Source: Hymenobacter fodinae (lineage in GTDB: Bacteria; Bacteroidota; Bacteroidia; Cytophagales; Hymenobacteraceae). From it: a stretch of DNA of 64,000 bases. The notes beneath the pieces were generated by a model. The model saw only the letters and a list, made by a program, of their open reading frames with translations. It was not told the DNA's origin and did not search any database. Below, one piece after another: positions 24,731-33,790 of this stretch (the first letter of the stretch is position 1; each line of letters opens with the position of its first letter). The stretch spans positions 1,178,001 to 1,242,000 of the forward strand of contig NZ_SRLA01000002.1 of NCBI RefSeq assembly GCF_004745825.1, given 5' to 3'. Made by a program: the position numbers and the translations under genes.

Positions 24731-27598
24731 ATGTTATCATCTCAACGCCTTTATTGCGTTTCGCTACTAAGTATTGTATTCTCTTCCCAGGCCTGGGCCG
24801 GGCCTGCGCCAAAAACCAAAGTCGAAAAGCAGGCCGATGGGATTCTGATTCACCTGACGCCAGCCAACGAGCAGGCCACACGCACCATCCGGCTGCAGGT
24901 AGTCTCCGATAAAATTGTGCACGTGCAGGCCAGCCCCCTGGATACCTTATCATCGGGTAAAAGCCTGATGGTAGTAGAGCAGGCACGGCAGCCCGTAAAG
25001 TGGCAATACAAGGAAAAGAAAGGGCAAGGCATCCTCAGCACTAACGCCCTAACTGCCACCGTCTCGCTGACCACCGGTGAAATCCAGTTTGCAGACGCCA
25101 AGGGTAGGCCTATTCTGCAGGAGCGCAAAAACGGCGGCAAAACCTTTACGCCCACTATTGCCGATGGCCAGCCGTTTTACCAAGTGCAGCAGGTGTTTGA
25201 GTCGCCGACTGATGAAGGGCTATATGGCCTAGGCCAGCACCAGAACGGCACCATGAACTATAAAGGCCAACAGGTAGAGCTGGCCCAAAACAACACCGAT
25301 GTAGCGGTGCCCTTCCTGCTGTCAAGCAAAAACTACGGCATCCTCTGGGATAACTACTCCATCACCAAAGTCGGTGATACGCGCGACTACGAGCCTCTTT
25401 CTACTTTAAAACTTTACGCCAAAGACGGTACCCCCGGCTGGCTTACGGCCACCTATGTCAGCCGCAACAAGCCCAGCCAAGTGGTAGTGCAGCGCCCCGA
25501 GTCGGTGCTGAACTATGAGTACCTGGAGGACCAGAAGAACTTTCCCACCGAAGTAAAGCTCGGGGAGGTCTTGGCGAACTGGGAGGGTAGTATTGAGTCG
25601 GGTACCAGTGGCCTACACCATTTTCTGCTCAAGAACGCCGGCTACGTGAAGCTCTACATCGGCGGTAAGCTGGTGGTTGATAAGTGGCGACAGGCTTGGA
25701 ACCCCGGCACCTCGGTGGTAGCCTTCGAGATGGTGAAAGGGCAGAAGTACCCCATCAAGCTAGAGTGGAACCCCGATGGTGGCGAGTCGTACCTGGGGCT
25801 GAAGTGGCTGAGTCCGCTCACCGGCCAAAGCCAGAGCGAGTACGGCTTCCGGTCAGAAGCGGGGCACGACTTGAACTACTACTTCGTGCAGGGCAACTCG
25901 GCCGATGAGGTTATCAGCGGCTACCGGCAGCTGACGGGGCCGGCGCCCATTATGCCCAAGTGGGCCCTGGGCTTCTGGCAGAGCCGTGAGCGGTACAAAA
26001 CCCAGCAGGAAATGCTAGACGTGGGTGCCGAATTTCGCAAGCGCCAGGTTCCCATCGACAACATCGTGCTCGACTGGTCGTATTGGAAGCCCGCCGAGTG
26101 GGGCAGCCAGGAGTTTGACCCTACCCGCTTCCCCAACCCCGATGCCCTCATCAAAACCCTGCATGAGCGCGACAACCTGCACTTCATGATTTCGGTGTGG
26201 GCCAAGATTTACGAGGGCATTCCGGTCTATAATGACTTCAAGGCCAAGGGCTACCTGTACCCGCGCAATATTGCCAACCGCACCAAAGACTGGATTGCGC
26301 CGGGCTATACCTCCACCTTCTATGACGCCTTCAACCCGCAGGCCCGTACCGCCTTCTGGAACCTGATGAACACCAAGCTCTTCACCAAAGGCGTGGATGC
26401 TTGGTGGATGGATGCCTCGGAGCCCGACATCTACTCCAATACCAACGTGCAGACCCGCAAGGAGCTGATGAATCCAACCTTCCTGGGCTCCTCCACGCAG
26501 TACTTCAACGCCTTCCCGCTGCAAAACGCCAAGGGCATCTACGAGGGGCAGCGCCAGACGGCGCCTAACCAGCGCGTATTTCTGCTCACGCGCTCCGGCT
26601 ACGCAGGTTCTCAGCGTTACGCAGCCGCCATCTGGAGCGGTGATATTGCCTCGCGCTGGGAGGACTTTAAAAACCAGATTCCGGCGGGGCTCAACTTCTC
26701 TATGTCGGGCATTCCGTACTGGACCTCCGACATTGGCGGCTTTGCCGTGGAGCGCCGCTACGAGAAGCCGAACGCTACCGACTTGGAGGAGTGGCGCGAG
26801 TTGAACACCCGCTGGTACCAGTACGGGGCGTTTTGTCCGCTGTTCCGGGTGCACGGGCAGTTTCCGTTCCGTGAGATTTACAACATCGCGCCCGAAGGGC
26901 ATCCAGCCTATCAGAGCATGTTGTACTACGATAAGCTGCGCTACCGGCTGATGCCCTACATCTACTCGCTGGCCGGCCAGACCCATCACCAAAACTCCAC
27001 TATCATGCGGGGCTTGGTAATGGATTTTGGCGCTGATGCGGCTGTCCGGAATGTGGCCGATGAATTCCTGTTTGGCCCCAACCTGCTGGTGGCGCCCATC
27101 ACCAACTACAAGGCCCGCAGCCGGCAGGTCTATCTGCCCGCCACTACAGGTTGGTATGATTTCTATTCCGGCCGACACCAGGCCGGAGGCCAGACGCTCA
27201 CGGTGGAAGCACCCCTGGAGCGGATGCCGCTCTTCGTGAAGGAGGGCTCCATCATTCCTTTCGGCCCGGAAATCCAATATGCCGCCGAAAAGCTGCCCGA
27301 CCCTATTACGCTGTATGTGTACACCGGCCAGGATGGGCAGTTCTCGCTCTATGAAGACGAAAATGTAAACTACAACTACGAGAAGGGCGCGTCAGCCACT
27401 ATTCCGTTCACTTACAACGAAAAGTCCCGCACGCTCACGATTGGTGCTCGAAAAGGCTCATTCCCCGGCATGCAGGAGAAACGGACGTTCAATGTGGTCT
27501 GGGTGAGTAAAGACAGGCCAACCGCCTTTAATCTCGAGGCTGCTCCCGCCAAAACAGTGGCCTACGACGGTAGCGCTATTTCCGTGAAGATGGAGTAG
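24731..27598 (+). CDS. GH31 alpha-xylosidase/alpha-glucosidase with inserted PA14 domain
   Basis: 955 residues with a signal peptide ending AWAG. The order is an N-terminal beta-sandwich, a PA14 domain at about residues 260-375 (NWEGSIESGTSGLHHFLLKN, GGKLVVDKW, IKLEWNPDGGESYLGLKWLS), then the GH31 barrel with VPIDNIVLDWSYW, nucleophile Asp561 in WWMDASEPD and acid/base Asp638 in WSGDIASRWEDF, and C-terminal sandwiches (APLERMPLFVKEGSIIPFGP). A PA14 inserted before the barrel is known from bacterial GH31 alpha-xylosidases acting on xyloglucan oligosaccharides, so this specificity is the leading guess, with alpha-glucosidase as the alternative. Confidence 0.93.
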   Translation: MLSSQRLYCVSLLSIVFSSQAWAGPAPKTKVEKQADGILIHLTPANEQATRTIRLQVVSDKIVHVQASPLDTLSSGKSLMVVEQARQPVKWQYKEKKGQGILSTNALTATVSLTTGEIQFADAKGRPILQERKNGGKTFTPTIADGQPFYQVQQVFESPTDEGLYGLGQHQNGTMNYKGQQVELAQNNTDVAVPFLLSSKNYGILWDNYSITKVGDTRDYEPLSTLKLYAKDGTPGWLTATYVSRNKPSQVVVQRPESVLNYEYLEDQKNFPTEVKLGEVLANWEGSIESGTSGLHHFLLKNAGYVKLYIGGKLVVDKWRQAWNPGTSVVAFEMVKGQKYPIKLEWNPDGGESYLGLKWLSPLTGQSQSEYGFRSEAGHDLNYYFVQGNSADEVISGYRQLTGPAPIMPKWALGFWQSRERYKTQQEMLDVGAEFRKRQVPIDNIVLDWSYWKPAEWGSQEFDPTRFPNPDALIKTLHERDNLHFMISVWAKIYEGIPVYNDFKAKGYLYPRNIANRTKDWIAPGYTSTFYDAFNPQARTAFWNLMNTKLFTKGVDAWWMDASEPDIYSNTNVQTRKELMNPTFLGSSTQYFNAFPLQNAKGIYEGQRQTAPNQRVFLLTRSGYAGSQRYAAAIWSGDIASRWEDFKNQIPAGLNFSMSGIPYWTSDIGGFAVERRYEKPNATDLEEWRELNTRWYQYGAFCPLFRVHGQFPFREIYNIAPEGHPAYQSMLYYDKLRYRLMPYIYSLAGQTHHQNSTIMRGLVMDFGADAAVRNVADEFLFGPNLLVAPITNYKARSRQVYLPATTGWYDFYSGRHQAGGQTLTVEAPLERMPLFVKEGSIIPFGPEIQYAAEKLPDPITLYVYTGQDGQFSLYEDENVNYNYEKGASATIPFTYNEKSRTLTIGARKGSFPGMQEKRTFNVVWVSKDRPTAFNLEAAPAKTVAYDGSAISVKME

Positions 27599-27652
27599 CG
27601 CCTTTAGCTCCCTGGGCTTACCCTTATAGGCAAAGGGAATATAGGACGAGTG

Positions 27653-27720
27653 AGTAAAACACAAAAAATCCGCCGGACGCGCTGAAGTCAGCTGCATCCG
27701 GCGGATTTTTGTGTTTTACT
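27653..27720. terminator. Bidirectional terminator between convergent genes
   Basis: A 25-base left arm (27653-27677) pairs with 27697-27720 with a single-base bulge. Each arm contains AGTAAAACACAAAAA and the core TCCGCCGGA. A/T runs at both outer flanks suit termination in both directions. Confidence 0.8.
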
Positions 27721-27726
27721 GAGGGC

Positions 27727-28497
27727 TTACAGCTCCCGGATCCAGATGTTGCGGAAGCTGAGAGGCTCGCTCTTGTCGCCGTGGGCTTGCAGCTTGATGG
27801 GGGAGGCCCCATGCGCCTGCTTATACTCAGCTTTACCGATATACTGGGTCGGGCCAGTTAGCGTGGTGTTGTTCTGCACTACCACGCCGTTGAACAGCAC
27901 CGTCACGCGGGCGGGTGTGAGCATGGAGCCATCGGGTTTGAAGGTAGGGGCAGTCCAGAACACATCGTAGGCTTGCCACTCGCCAGGTTTGCGGGCGGGG
28001 TTAACCAGCGGAATGTGCTGCTTGTAGATGCTGCCAGCCATGCCGTTTACGTACGTTTTGTTGTTGTACGAATCCAGAATCTGCAGCTCGTAGCCCAAAT
28101 CGCCTTTACCGATAGAAGCCAGAAACAAACCACTGTTGCCGCGCGCCTGACCTGTGCCACTAATGTTGGCTGGCACGCGCCACTCTAGATGCAGCTGGTA
28201 GTTAGTGAAGCTCTGCTTGGTTTCGATATTTCCCGTAGTCTTATCAATGGTCAGCAAGCCATCGGCTACTTTCCACTTAGCCGGCTTCGTGCGGTCGTCA
28301 GCCGTCACCCACTGGCTCAAGTCCTTGCCGTTGAAGAGCACTACGGCATCGGACGGGGGCGCTGGGAAGCTGGGCGTGGCGACAACGGTTTTGGGCACGG
28401 GCTCCCATACTTCCGTGTCTTCGGGTTTGGCAGTTTGCTGGGCGCAGGCCATAAGTGAAAAGCCAAGGAAGGTGGTCGTGAGGATAGCTAGCTTCAT
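27727..28497 (-). CDS. Secreted DUF1080 (3-keto-disaccharide hydrolase) protein
   Basis: 256 residues with a lipoprotein-like signal (LGFSLMAC, Cys18). The DUF1080 domain fills the remainder: VVLFNGKDLSQWVTADD at the start, IETKQSFTNYQLHLEWRVPA, GNSGLFLASIGKGDLGYELQ, the metal-site-like stretch around YNNKTYVNGMAGSIYKQ, then GEWQAYDVFWTAP, ARVTVLFNGVVVQNN and LSFRNIWIREL at the very end. Family members hydrolyse glycosides that were first oxidised at C3. It is the 3'-most gene of the minus-strand sugar-oxidation cluster and is followed by a bidirectional terminator. Confidence 0.9.
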   Translation of the reverse strand: MKLAILTTTFLGFSLMACAQQTAKPEDTEVWEPVPKTVVATPSFPAPPSDAVVLFNGKDLSQWVTADDRTKPAKWKVADGLLTIDKTTGNIETKQSFTNYQLHLEWRVPANISGTGQARGNSGLFLASIGKGDLGYELQILDSYNNKTYVNGMAGSIYKQHIPLVNPARKPGEWQAYDVFWTAPTFKPDGSMLTPARVTVLFNGVVVQNNTTLTGPTQYIGKAEYKQAHGASPIKLQAHGDKSEPLSFRNIWIREL

Positions 28498-28536
28498 AAA
28501 CGTGGGAAAGGAAAGGTGAGGTAATGTAACCCCAAA

Positions 28537-28590
28537 CAGCGCGAGGAATCTAGAAAGTGACCTAAAGGGTGACCCAGATTTCTCGCGCTG
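28537..28590. repeat. Palindromic REP-like element
   Basis: CAGCGCGAGGAATCT (28537-28551) pairs with AGATTTCTCGCGCTG (28576-28590) with one mismatch and a 24-base loop. It lies between two minus-strand genes of the sugar cluster. The arms contain GCGAGA/TCTCGC like the larger repeat at 48684-48777, suggesting the same broad family. Confidence 0.5.
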
Positions 28591-28636
28591 CTCGAAAGGA
28601 TAGTTCGGTAGGTCAGAGGATTATTGGCCTACTGGC

Positions 28637-29530
28637 CTACACGTCGCAGAGTTGCACCGCTTGCCGTAGCGAGGCCAGCTTATCAGGCTGCTGGGGCATG
28701 AATTCCTGCGCCACGTAGCCCTTGAAGCCGGTGGCTTTAATAGCCCGGATAATGGCCGGGTAGTTCAGCTCCTGCGCGTCACCAATTTCATGGCGGCCCG
28801 GCACGCCGGCGGTGTGGTAGTGGGCAATGTAGGGGTGATACTCCGTAAGGGTCCGGATGACGTCGCCCTCATTAATCTGCATGTGGTAAATGTCGTAGAG
28901 CAGCTTGAAGTGTTCCGAGCCGAGCTTTTTGGCCAGTTCCACGCCCCACTGGGTTCGGTCGCACTGGTAGTCTTTGTGGTCGATTTTGCTGTTGAGCAAC
29001 TCCATCACCAGCACCACCTTGTGCTTCTCGGCCAGCGCCATCAGGGGCTGCAGCCCTCGCACGCAGTTAGCCCAGCCCTGCTCATCCGACATACCCCGAC
29101 GGCTCCCGCTGAAGCAAATCAGGTTGGTGTAGCCGGCCTTAGCTACCAGCGGAATCATCTCCGAATACTGTTTCTGCAGCTGGGCGTGGAAGCGAGGGTC
29201 GTTGAACCCATCGGTCAGGTTGATTTCCGCGCCGTTGCACATGGGCGAGTCAAGGCCGTACTTCTTCAGCGTAGGCCAGTCTTTCGGTCCCACCAAGTCA
29301 ATACCCTGAATGCCCATTTCCTTAGCGGAAACGCACAGCTTGTCCAGGGGCATGTCCTGGAAACACCAGCGGCACACCGACTGACGGATGTTGTTCTTGA
29401 GGGCTGCTAGGCTACTTATGGCCGGTTGCGAGTCGGTAGTGCAGGCGCTAGCTATGCTCAGGGTGCTCACGGCCGCGGTGCCCGTAAGTAGACCCCGGAG
29501 AGCGGTGCGGCGGTTCCAGAGGGAGGCCAT
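28637..29530 (-). CDS. Exported sugar phosphate isomerase/epimerase-like TIM barrel (hydroxypyruvate isomerase type)
   Basis: 297 residues. The N-terminus (WNRRTALRGLLTGTAAVSTL ... ACTT) has twin Arg plus a hydrophobic stretch and a possible lipobox Cys, so it should be exported by Tat. The AP-endonuclease-2-like barrel shows CRWCFQDMPLDKLCVSAKEM, GIQGIDLVGP, NLICFSGSRRGMS, VLVMELLNSKIDHKDYQCD, LLYDIYHMQINEGDVI and HYHTAGVPGRHEIGDAQELN; the Glu, Asp, His and Glu in these strands are the usual metal ligands. It probably isomerises or epimerises a free sugar or keto-sugar. Only 3 bases separate it from the upstream MFS gene, so they form an operon. Confidence 0.88.
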   Translation of the reverse strand: MASLWNRRTALRGLLTGTAAVSTLSIASACTTDSQPAISSLAALKNNIRQSVCRWCFQDMPLDKLCVSAKEMGIQGIDLVGPKDWPTLKKYGLDSPMCNGAEINLTDGFNDPRFHAQLQKQYSEMIPLVAKAGYTNLICFSGSRRGMSDEQGWANCVRGLQPLMALAEKHKVVLVMELLNSKIDHKDYQCDRTQWGVELAKKLGSEHFKLLYDIYHMQINEGDVIRTLTEYHPYIAHYHTAGVPGRHEIGDAQELNYPAIIRAIKATGFKGYVAQEFMPQQPDKLASLRQAVQLCDV

Positions 29531-29533
29531 AGG

Positions 29534-30787
29534 CTAGTTGGCTTGGGCCAGGGAAGGGGCCTGATCATAGGAAGCCGCAGCTTCGGCCTGGGGCTGGGCG
29601 CGGTCCTTGAACAGGAGCAGGAACAGCAACAACACTACCACCGCAATGCCCGCCGGAATCAGCCAGATCATGCGCCAGTCGTGGGTGGTAGCGGAGGTTT
29701 GGTAGGCATCAAAGATGCGGCCCGATAGTAGCGTGCCAATCAGCATACCCACGCCATAGGTAGCCAGTGTGATGAAGCCCTGCGCCGAGCTTTTAAACCG
29801 CTCACCGGCGAGGTTATCGGTGTAAATCTGACCCGTTACAAAGAAGAAGTCGTAGCAAATACCGTGGAGCACAATGCCCGCAATAAGCATCCAGTAGTTG
29901 CTTTCGGCGTTGCCGTACGCGAAGCACACGTAGCGTAGCACCCAGGCTAGCATACCAATAGCCAACATCTTCTTTACTCCTAACCGGCTGAAAAACACCG
30001 GAATCAGCAGCATAAATAGCAGCTCCGACACCTGGCCTAGGCTCTGCACACCGGCCGCTTTCTTCATGCCCACCTCGTTAAGGAAAGGGTTAGTAAAGCC
30101 ATAGTAGAAGGCCAGGGGAATGCAGATGGCAATGGAAGCCAGAAAGAAAATTAGGTAAGAGGGGTTCTTGAGCAGGCCAATGGCATCAAGGCCCAGCATA
30201 TCACCCAGCGAAGTCTGCTGACCACTTTTCACGGGCGGCGTGGCTGGTAGCGTGAAGCTGAACAGGCCTAGCAGGGCCGAGGCACCGGCCGCCATCAGGA
30301 AAGTGGCCTGCAGACTGCCGCTCTGCTCCCAGTTCAGCCAGCCAATAGTGAGGCCGGCTATAATCCAACCAAGTGTACCTAGCACCCGAATAGGAGCAAA
30401 CTCTTTCTGCGGGTTCTGCATCTGCCGGAAGGCGATGGAATTCACCAGCGCCAGCGTAGGCATGTACAGAATCATGTAGGTCAGGATATTGGGGTAAAAG
30501 CTTCCGAAATCTGGAGAAGTAGAGGCACGCCATAACAGAAACGCCCCGGCTAAATGCAGCACGCCCAAAATCTTCTGGGCCGAGAAGAACCGGTCAGCAA
30601 TTAGCCCAATGATGAACGGCGCCACAATAGCCCCGATGGATTGCGTCAGGAACGCCACACCCACTTGCGTGCCGGTGGCGTTCAGGTTACGCAGTAAATA
30701 GGTGCCTAACGTCACAAACCACGCGCCCCAGATGAAAAACTCCAGAAACATCATGATGGACAGCTTAATCCGGATAGCAGGGGTCAT
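29534..30787 (-). CDS. MFS permease, nucleoside:H+ symporter (NupG-like) family
   Basis: 417 residues with 12 predicted membrane segments. The start MTPAIRIKLSIMMFLEFFIW with GAWFVTLGTYL and the stretch QSIGAIVAPFIIGLIADRFF are typical of the NupG/XapB-like branch of MFS carriers, which in Bacteroidota is often encoded with sugar isomerases and Gfo/Idh/MocA enzymes. It ends in a cytoplasmic, Ala/Gln-rich tail. It may carry a (keto-)sugar across the inner membrane. It is the first gene of a two-gene operon with the TIM-barrel enzyme downstream. Confidence 0.88.
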   Translation of the reverse strand: MTPAIRIKLSIMMFLEFFIWGAWFVTLGTYLLRNLNATGTQVGVAFLTQSIGAIVAPFIIGLIADRFFSAQKILGVLHLAGAFLLWRASTSPDFGSFYPNILTYMILYMPTLALVNSIAFRQMQNPQKEFAPIRVLGTLGWIIAGLTIGWLNWEQSGSLQATFLMAAGASALLGLFSFTLPATPPVKSGQQTSLGDMLGLDAIGLLKNPSYLIFFLASIAICIPLAFYYGFTNPFLNEVGMKKAAGVQSLGQVSELLFMLLIPVFFSRLGVKKMLAIGMLAWVLRYVCFAYGNAESNYWMLIAGIVLHGICYDFFFVTGQIYTDNLAGERFKSSAQGFITLATYGVGMLIGTLLSGRIFDAYQTSATTHDWRMIWLIPAGIAVVVLLLFLLLFKDRAQPQAEAAASYDQAPSLAQAN

Positions 30788-30999
30788 GGGCGGGAAGGAT
30801 TAGGATATGTGGAGCTGAGAAGGAAAGCTGGGGGAGTGCGCGGAAGGTATGTTGTTAACTAGCCGTCAGGCCGAAAGAAGTCGAACTAAGGCCTGAGCAA
30901 GCCTCTCTACCGCCATGTTGTGACGCTAGGCCAATACCTAGAGTAGTAAAGATGCTTTGCTTGTGCTCAGCGTAACGACTCTAGGCGCTAGGCCGCCGG

Positions 31000-31476
31000 C
31001 TACTTAAGGCTGAGGATGTAGCGAGTCATTTCTTTGGCGTCGGCTACGGATAGGCCGGGGTGGGGCGTCATAGCAATGTCGCCCCAGTTGCCTTTGCCAC
31101 CTGTTATAACCTTGTTAGCCAACATTGTGATGTTGGCGTCGGTAGCAGGATATTTCGCGGCCACGGCTTTGTATGCAGGGCCCAAGAGTTTTTCATCAAC
31201 ACGGTGGCAGCTGGCGCAGTCGGCGCCTTCCATCAGCTTAGCGCCTGTGGCCACGGCGCCTCCCGTGGGAGAAGTGCCGATTTTATTGGTGCTAGTGTCA
31301 ATCTGGGGCTGATGTGCCACGGCCGTCGCGTTGGCCGCCGTAGTGCTGTCTTTTTCTAACGGATCAGATTCGGCCAGTGTGTATTCTTCTTTCTTGGCGG
31401 AGGCTTGTTCATCGGAACCAGATCCGCAGGAGGCCAGCGAGGCGCAAAAGCCCAGGAGCAGCAAAGCTTTTTTCAT
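31000..31476 (-). CDS. Class I cytochrome c lipoprotein
   Basis: 158 residues. The signal ends in a lipobox with Cys17 (LASC), so the protein is membrane-anchored on the periplasmic side. A Ser/Thr/Ala-rich linker leads to one haem-binding CASCH (residues 87-91), and the distal Met is in DIAMTPHPGLS. It should accept electrons from a periplasmic dehydrogenase; the obvious candidate is the GMC oxidoreductase encoded nearby at 34414-36090. It follows a TIM-barrel gene by 20 bases and so belongs to that operon. Confidence 0.9.
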   Translation of the reverse strand: MKKALLLLGFCASLASCGSGSDEQASAKKEEYTLAESDPLEKDSTTAANATAVAHQPQIDTSTNKIGTSPTGGAVATGAKLMEGADCASCHRVDEKLLGPAYKAVAAKYPATDANITMLANKVITGGKGNWGDIAMTPHPGLSVADAKEMTRYILSLK

Positions 31477-31496
31477 AGTAGAAAGGCTAGGGGAGG

Positions 31497-32549
31497 TTAG
31501 AGGCCTAGCACGGTTTTGTTGAAGTTTTCGTCGGTACCCGTCGCGGCAAAATCGTCGAAGGCTTTGTCGGTTACCCGGATGATGTGGTCCTTGATGAAAG
31601 CGGCTCCTTCGCGGGCACCGTCTTGAGGGTGTTTAAGGGCGCATTCCCACTCCAGCACGGCCCAGCCGGGGAAGTCGTACTGCGCCATTTTGCTGAAGAT
31701 AGCCTTGAAGTTTACCTGCCCGTCGCCGAGGGAGCGGAAGCGGCCGGCGCGGTCGAGCCAGCTCTGGTAGCCGCCGTACACGCCCTGCCTGCCAGTAGGG
31801 TTAAACTCGGCATCCTTCACGTGGAACATGCGAATGCGCTCGTGGTAGATATCAATGTACTCCAAATAATCGAGGCATTGTAGCACGAAGTGGGAGGGGT
31901 CGTAGAGGAGGCAGGCGCGGGGGTGATGCTGTACCTTATCCAGGAACATCTCGTAGCTGATGCCGTCGTGCAGGTCTTCGCCCGCGTGCACTTCGTAGCA
32001 CAGATCCACTCCGCACTCGTCAAACGTTTGCAGGATGGGCAGCCAGCGACGAGCCAATTCCGTGAAGCCAGTTTCCACTAAGCCAGCCGGGCGTTGGGGC
32101 CAGGGGTACACCATGGGCCACAGTAGAGCACCGCTGAATGTAGCGTGAGCAGTGAGCCCCAGGTTTTGAGAGGCTTTCGCGGCGTACTTAAGCTGTTGCA
32201 CCGCCCATTCCTGGCGGGCCTTGGGGTTGCCTTGCACCGCAGCGGGCGCAAAGCCATCAAATAGCTGATCGTAGACGGGGTTAACGGCCACCAGTTGGCC
32301 CTGCAGGTGGGTAGAAAGTTCCGTGATTTCGAGGCCGGCGGCTTGCACCTTGCCCTTCAACTCATCGGCATACGTCTGGCTTTCGGCGGCCAGCTGCAGA
32401 TCGATGAAGCGGCTATCAGTGGTGGGCAACTGCACTCCTTTGAAGCCTAGGCCACTGGCCCACGCGCAGATCGACTCCAGCGAGTTGAATGGAGCCTCGT
32501 CGCTGATAAACTGCGCTAGAAAAATGGCCGGACCTTTTATTGTTTTCAT
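31497..32549 (-). CDS. Sugar phosphate isomerase/epimerase family protein (cytoplasmic type)
   Basis: 350 residues without a signal peptide. TIM-barrel features include FLAQFISDEAPFNSLESICA at the start, GFKGVQLPT, LTAHATFSGALLWPM, CYEVHAGEDLHDGISYEMF, LLYDPSHFVLQCLDYLEYI, RIRMFHVKDAEFNPTGRQGV and WAVLEWECALKHPQDGAREG near the end; the Glu, Asp/His, His and Glu of these motifs form the metal site. The closest relatives act on inositol- or keto-sugar-type substrates. It is only 6 bases downstream of the Gfo/Idh/MocA gene, a pair that very often works together, one oxidising and the other isomerising the same carbohydrate. Confidence 0.88.
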   Translation of the reverse strand: MKTIKGPAIFLAQFISDEAPFNSLESICAWASGLGFKGVQLPTTDSRFIDLQLAAESQTYADELKGKVQAAGLEITELSTHLQGQLVAVNPVYDQLFDGFAPAAVQGNPKARQEWAVQQLKYAAKASQNLGLTAHATFSGALLWPMVYPWPQRPAGLVETGFTELARRWLPILQTFDECGVDLCYEVHAGEDLHDGISYEMFLDKVQHHPRACLLYDPSHFVLQCLDYLEYIDIYHERIRMFHVKDAEFNPTGRQGVYGGYQSWLDRAGRFRSLGDGQVNFKAIFSKMAQYDFPGWAVLEWECALKHPQDGAREGAAFIKDHIIRVTDKAFDDFAATGTDENFNKTVLGL

Positions 32550-32555
32550 AGGTTG

Positions 32556-33704
32556 TTACACGGTGAACTCAGTCCACTTCTGCGTAGAGCGGCCCGAGGC
32601 AATTACGTTCTCAATAAACGCCATTCCGCGCACACCTTCCTCCATACCCGGGAAATCCAGGGCTTCGGGGGTGGGTGTTTGGCCTGCTTGCTCGGCCTGC
32701 AGCGTCAGGGCGAAGTTGCGGTAGAGGTTAGCAAACGCTTCCAGGTACCCTTCGGGGTGGCCGGCGGGCGTGCGGGTGTTGTGCTGGGCGTAGGAGCTCA
32801 CGTAGCCAGCACCCGTCCGCCGGATTTCCGTAGGCCTGTCCAGCCATTTTACTTGCAAGGTGTTGGCGTCGGCTTGTTGCCACTCTAGGCCACCTTTCTC
32901 GCCATACACGCGCACGCGCACATTATTTTCCTCGCCAGCGGCCACCTGGGTAGCTATCAGCACGCCGCTAGCCCCGCCCGATAAGCGCAGCAGCACGGCG
33001 CCATCGTCGTCGAGCTGCCGCCCGGCAACTACCGTGTTGATGTCGGCGCAGAGTTGGGTGACGGCTAGGCCACTCACGTACTCCAGAAGGTTAAACGCAT
33101 GAGTGCCAATGTCGCCCATGGCGCCGGCAATGCCACTGCGGCTAGGGTCGGTGCGCCAAGCGGCCTGCTTATTGTCAGAACCTTCCTCGAAATTGCTCAG
33201 CCAGCCCTGGGGGTACTCTACATACACTTTGCGTACGGCCCCAAGCGCGCCGGACGCTACCAGTTGTCGGGCCTCCTTCACCATGGGGTAACCAGTATAG
33301 GTATGAGTCAGGCAGAAACGGGCGTTACTGGCCGCCAGCACAGCTTGCAGCTCCTTGGCTTCAGCCAAAGAAAATGTCATGGGCTTGTCTAGAATGACGT
33401 GGAAGCCATTTTCTAGCGCCAGCTTGGTAGGGGCAAAGTGCAAGTGGTTGGGCGTCACGATAGACAGTGCCTGTACCCGCTCGTTTTCCGGGAGCTGCTT
33501 CTCCCGCTCAATCAGTTCCTGGAAGGACCCATACACCCGGTCGGCCGACAGGCCTAGCTGCTGCCCACTGGCCCGCGAGGTTTCGGGGTTGCTACTGAAG
33601 GCCCCGGCTACCAGTTTATACAGACCATCTAAGGCCGCCGCATGGCGGTGAACGGCACCAATAAAGGCGCCCTGTCCGCCACCAATCATTCCTAATCGTA
33701 TCAT
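32556..33704 (-). CDS. Gfo/Idh/MocA family dehydrogenase
   Basis: 382 residues, no signal peptide. The Rossmann motif is at the start ([19 protein letters not shown]), followed by [20 protein letters not shown] and the DKPM motif in [12 protein letters not shown] near residue 135. The C-terminal domain has [17 protein letters not shown] and [15 protein letters not shown]. It is an NAD(P)-dependent oxidoreductase acting on a sugar, keto-sugar or cyclitol. It leads the group 33704 to 31000 (dehydrogenase, isomerase, cytochrome c). Confidence 0.92.
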   Translation of the reverse strand: MIRLGMIGGGQGAFIGAVHRHAAALDGLYKLVAGAFSSNPETSRASGQQLGLSADRVYGSFQELIEREKQLPENERVQALSIVTPNHLHFAPTKLALENGFHVILDKPMTFSLAEAKELQAVLAASNARFCLTHTYTGYPMVKEARQLVASGALGAVRKVYVEYPQGWLSNFEEGSDNKQAAWRTDPSRSGIAGAMGDIGTHAFNLLEYVSGLAVTQLCADINTVVAGRQLDDDGAVLLRLSGGASGVLIATQVAAGEENNVRVRVYGEKGGLEWQQADANTLQVKWLDRPTEIRRTGAGYVSSYAQHNTRTPAGHPEGYLEAFANLYRNFALTLQAEQAGQTPTPEALDFPGMEEGVRGMAFIENVIASGRSTQKWTEFTV

Positions 33705-33720
33705 TCAGTTTTCAGTTGCC

Positions 33721-33787
33721 AGTTGTCGGTTGTGAGTTGCCAGTTACCGATTTAAATCCAACAACTGGCAACTCATAACTGACAGCT
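33721..33787. repeat. 25-bp imperfect inverted repeat with CAGTTG tandem units
   Basis: Bases 33721-33745 and 33763-33787 are inverted copies differing at three positions, all transitions. The inner 12 bp (GAGTTGCCAGTT / AACTGGCAACTC) are perfect. CAGTTGCCAGTTGTCGGTTG on the left is itself a degenerate tandem repeat. It fills the whole gap between two cluster genes and may act as a terminator or REP-type element. Confidence 0.55.
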
Positions 33788-33790
33788 AAA

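Noticed and set aside
26015..27277. 420-codon antisense frame opposite the GH31 gene
   Set aside because: It is long only because the GH31 coding bias avoids antisense stops; the composition (H, G, V, R-rich) has no domain signal.
28790..29410. 206-codon antisense frame opposite the TIM-barrel gene
   Set aside because: It is a shadow frame: the minus-strand protein carries all the metal-ligand motifs and is coupled to the MFS gene.
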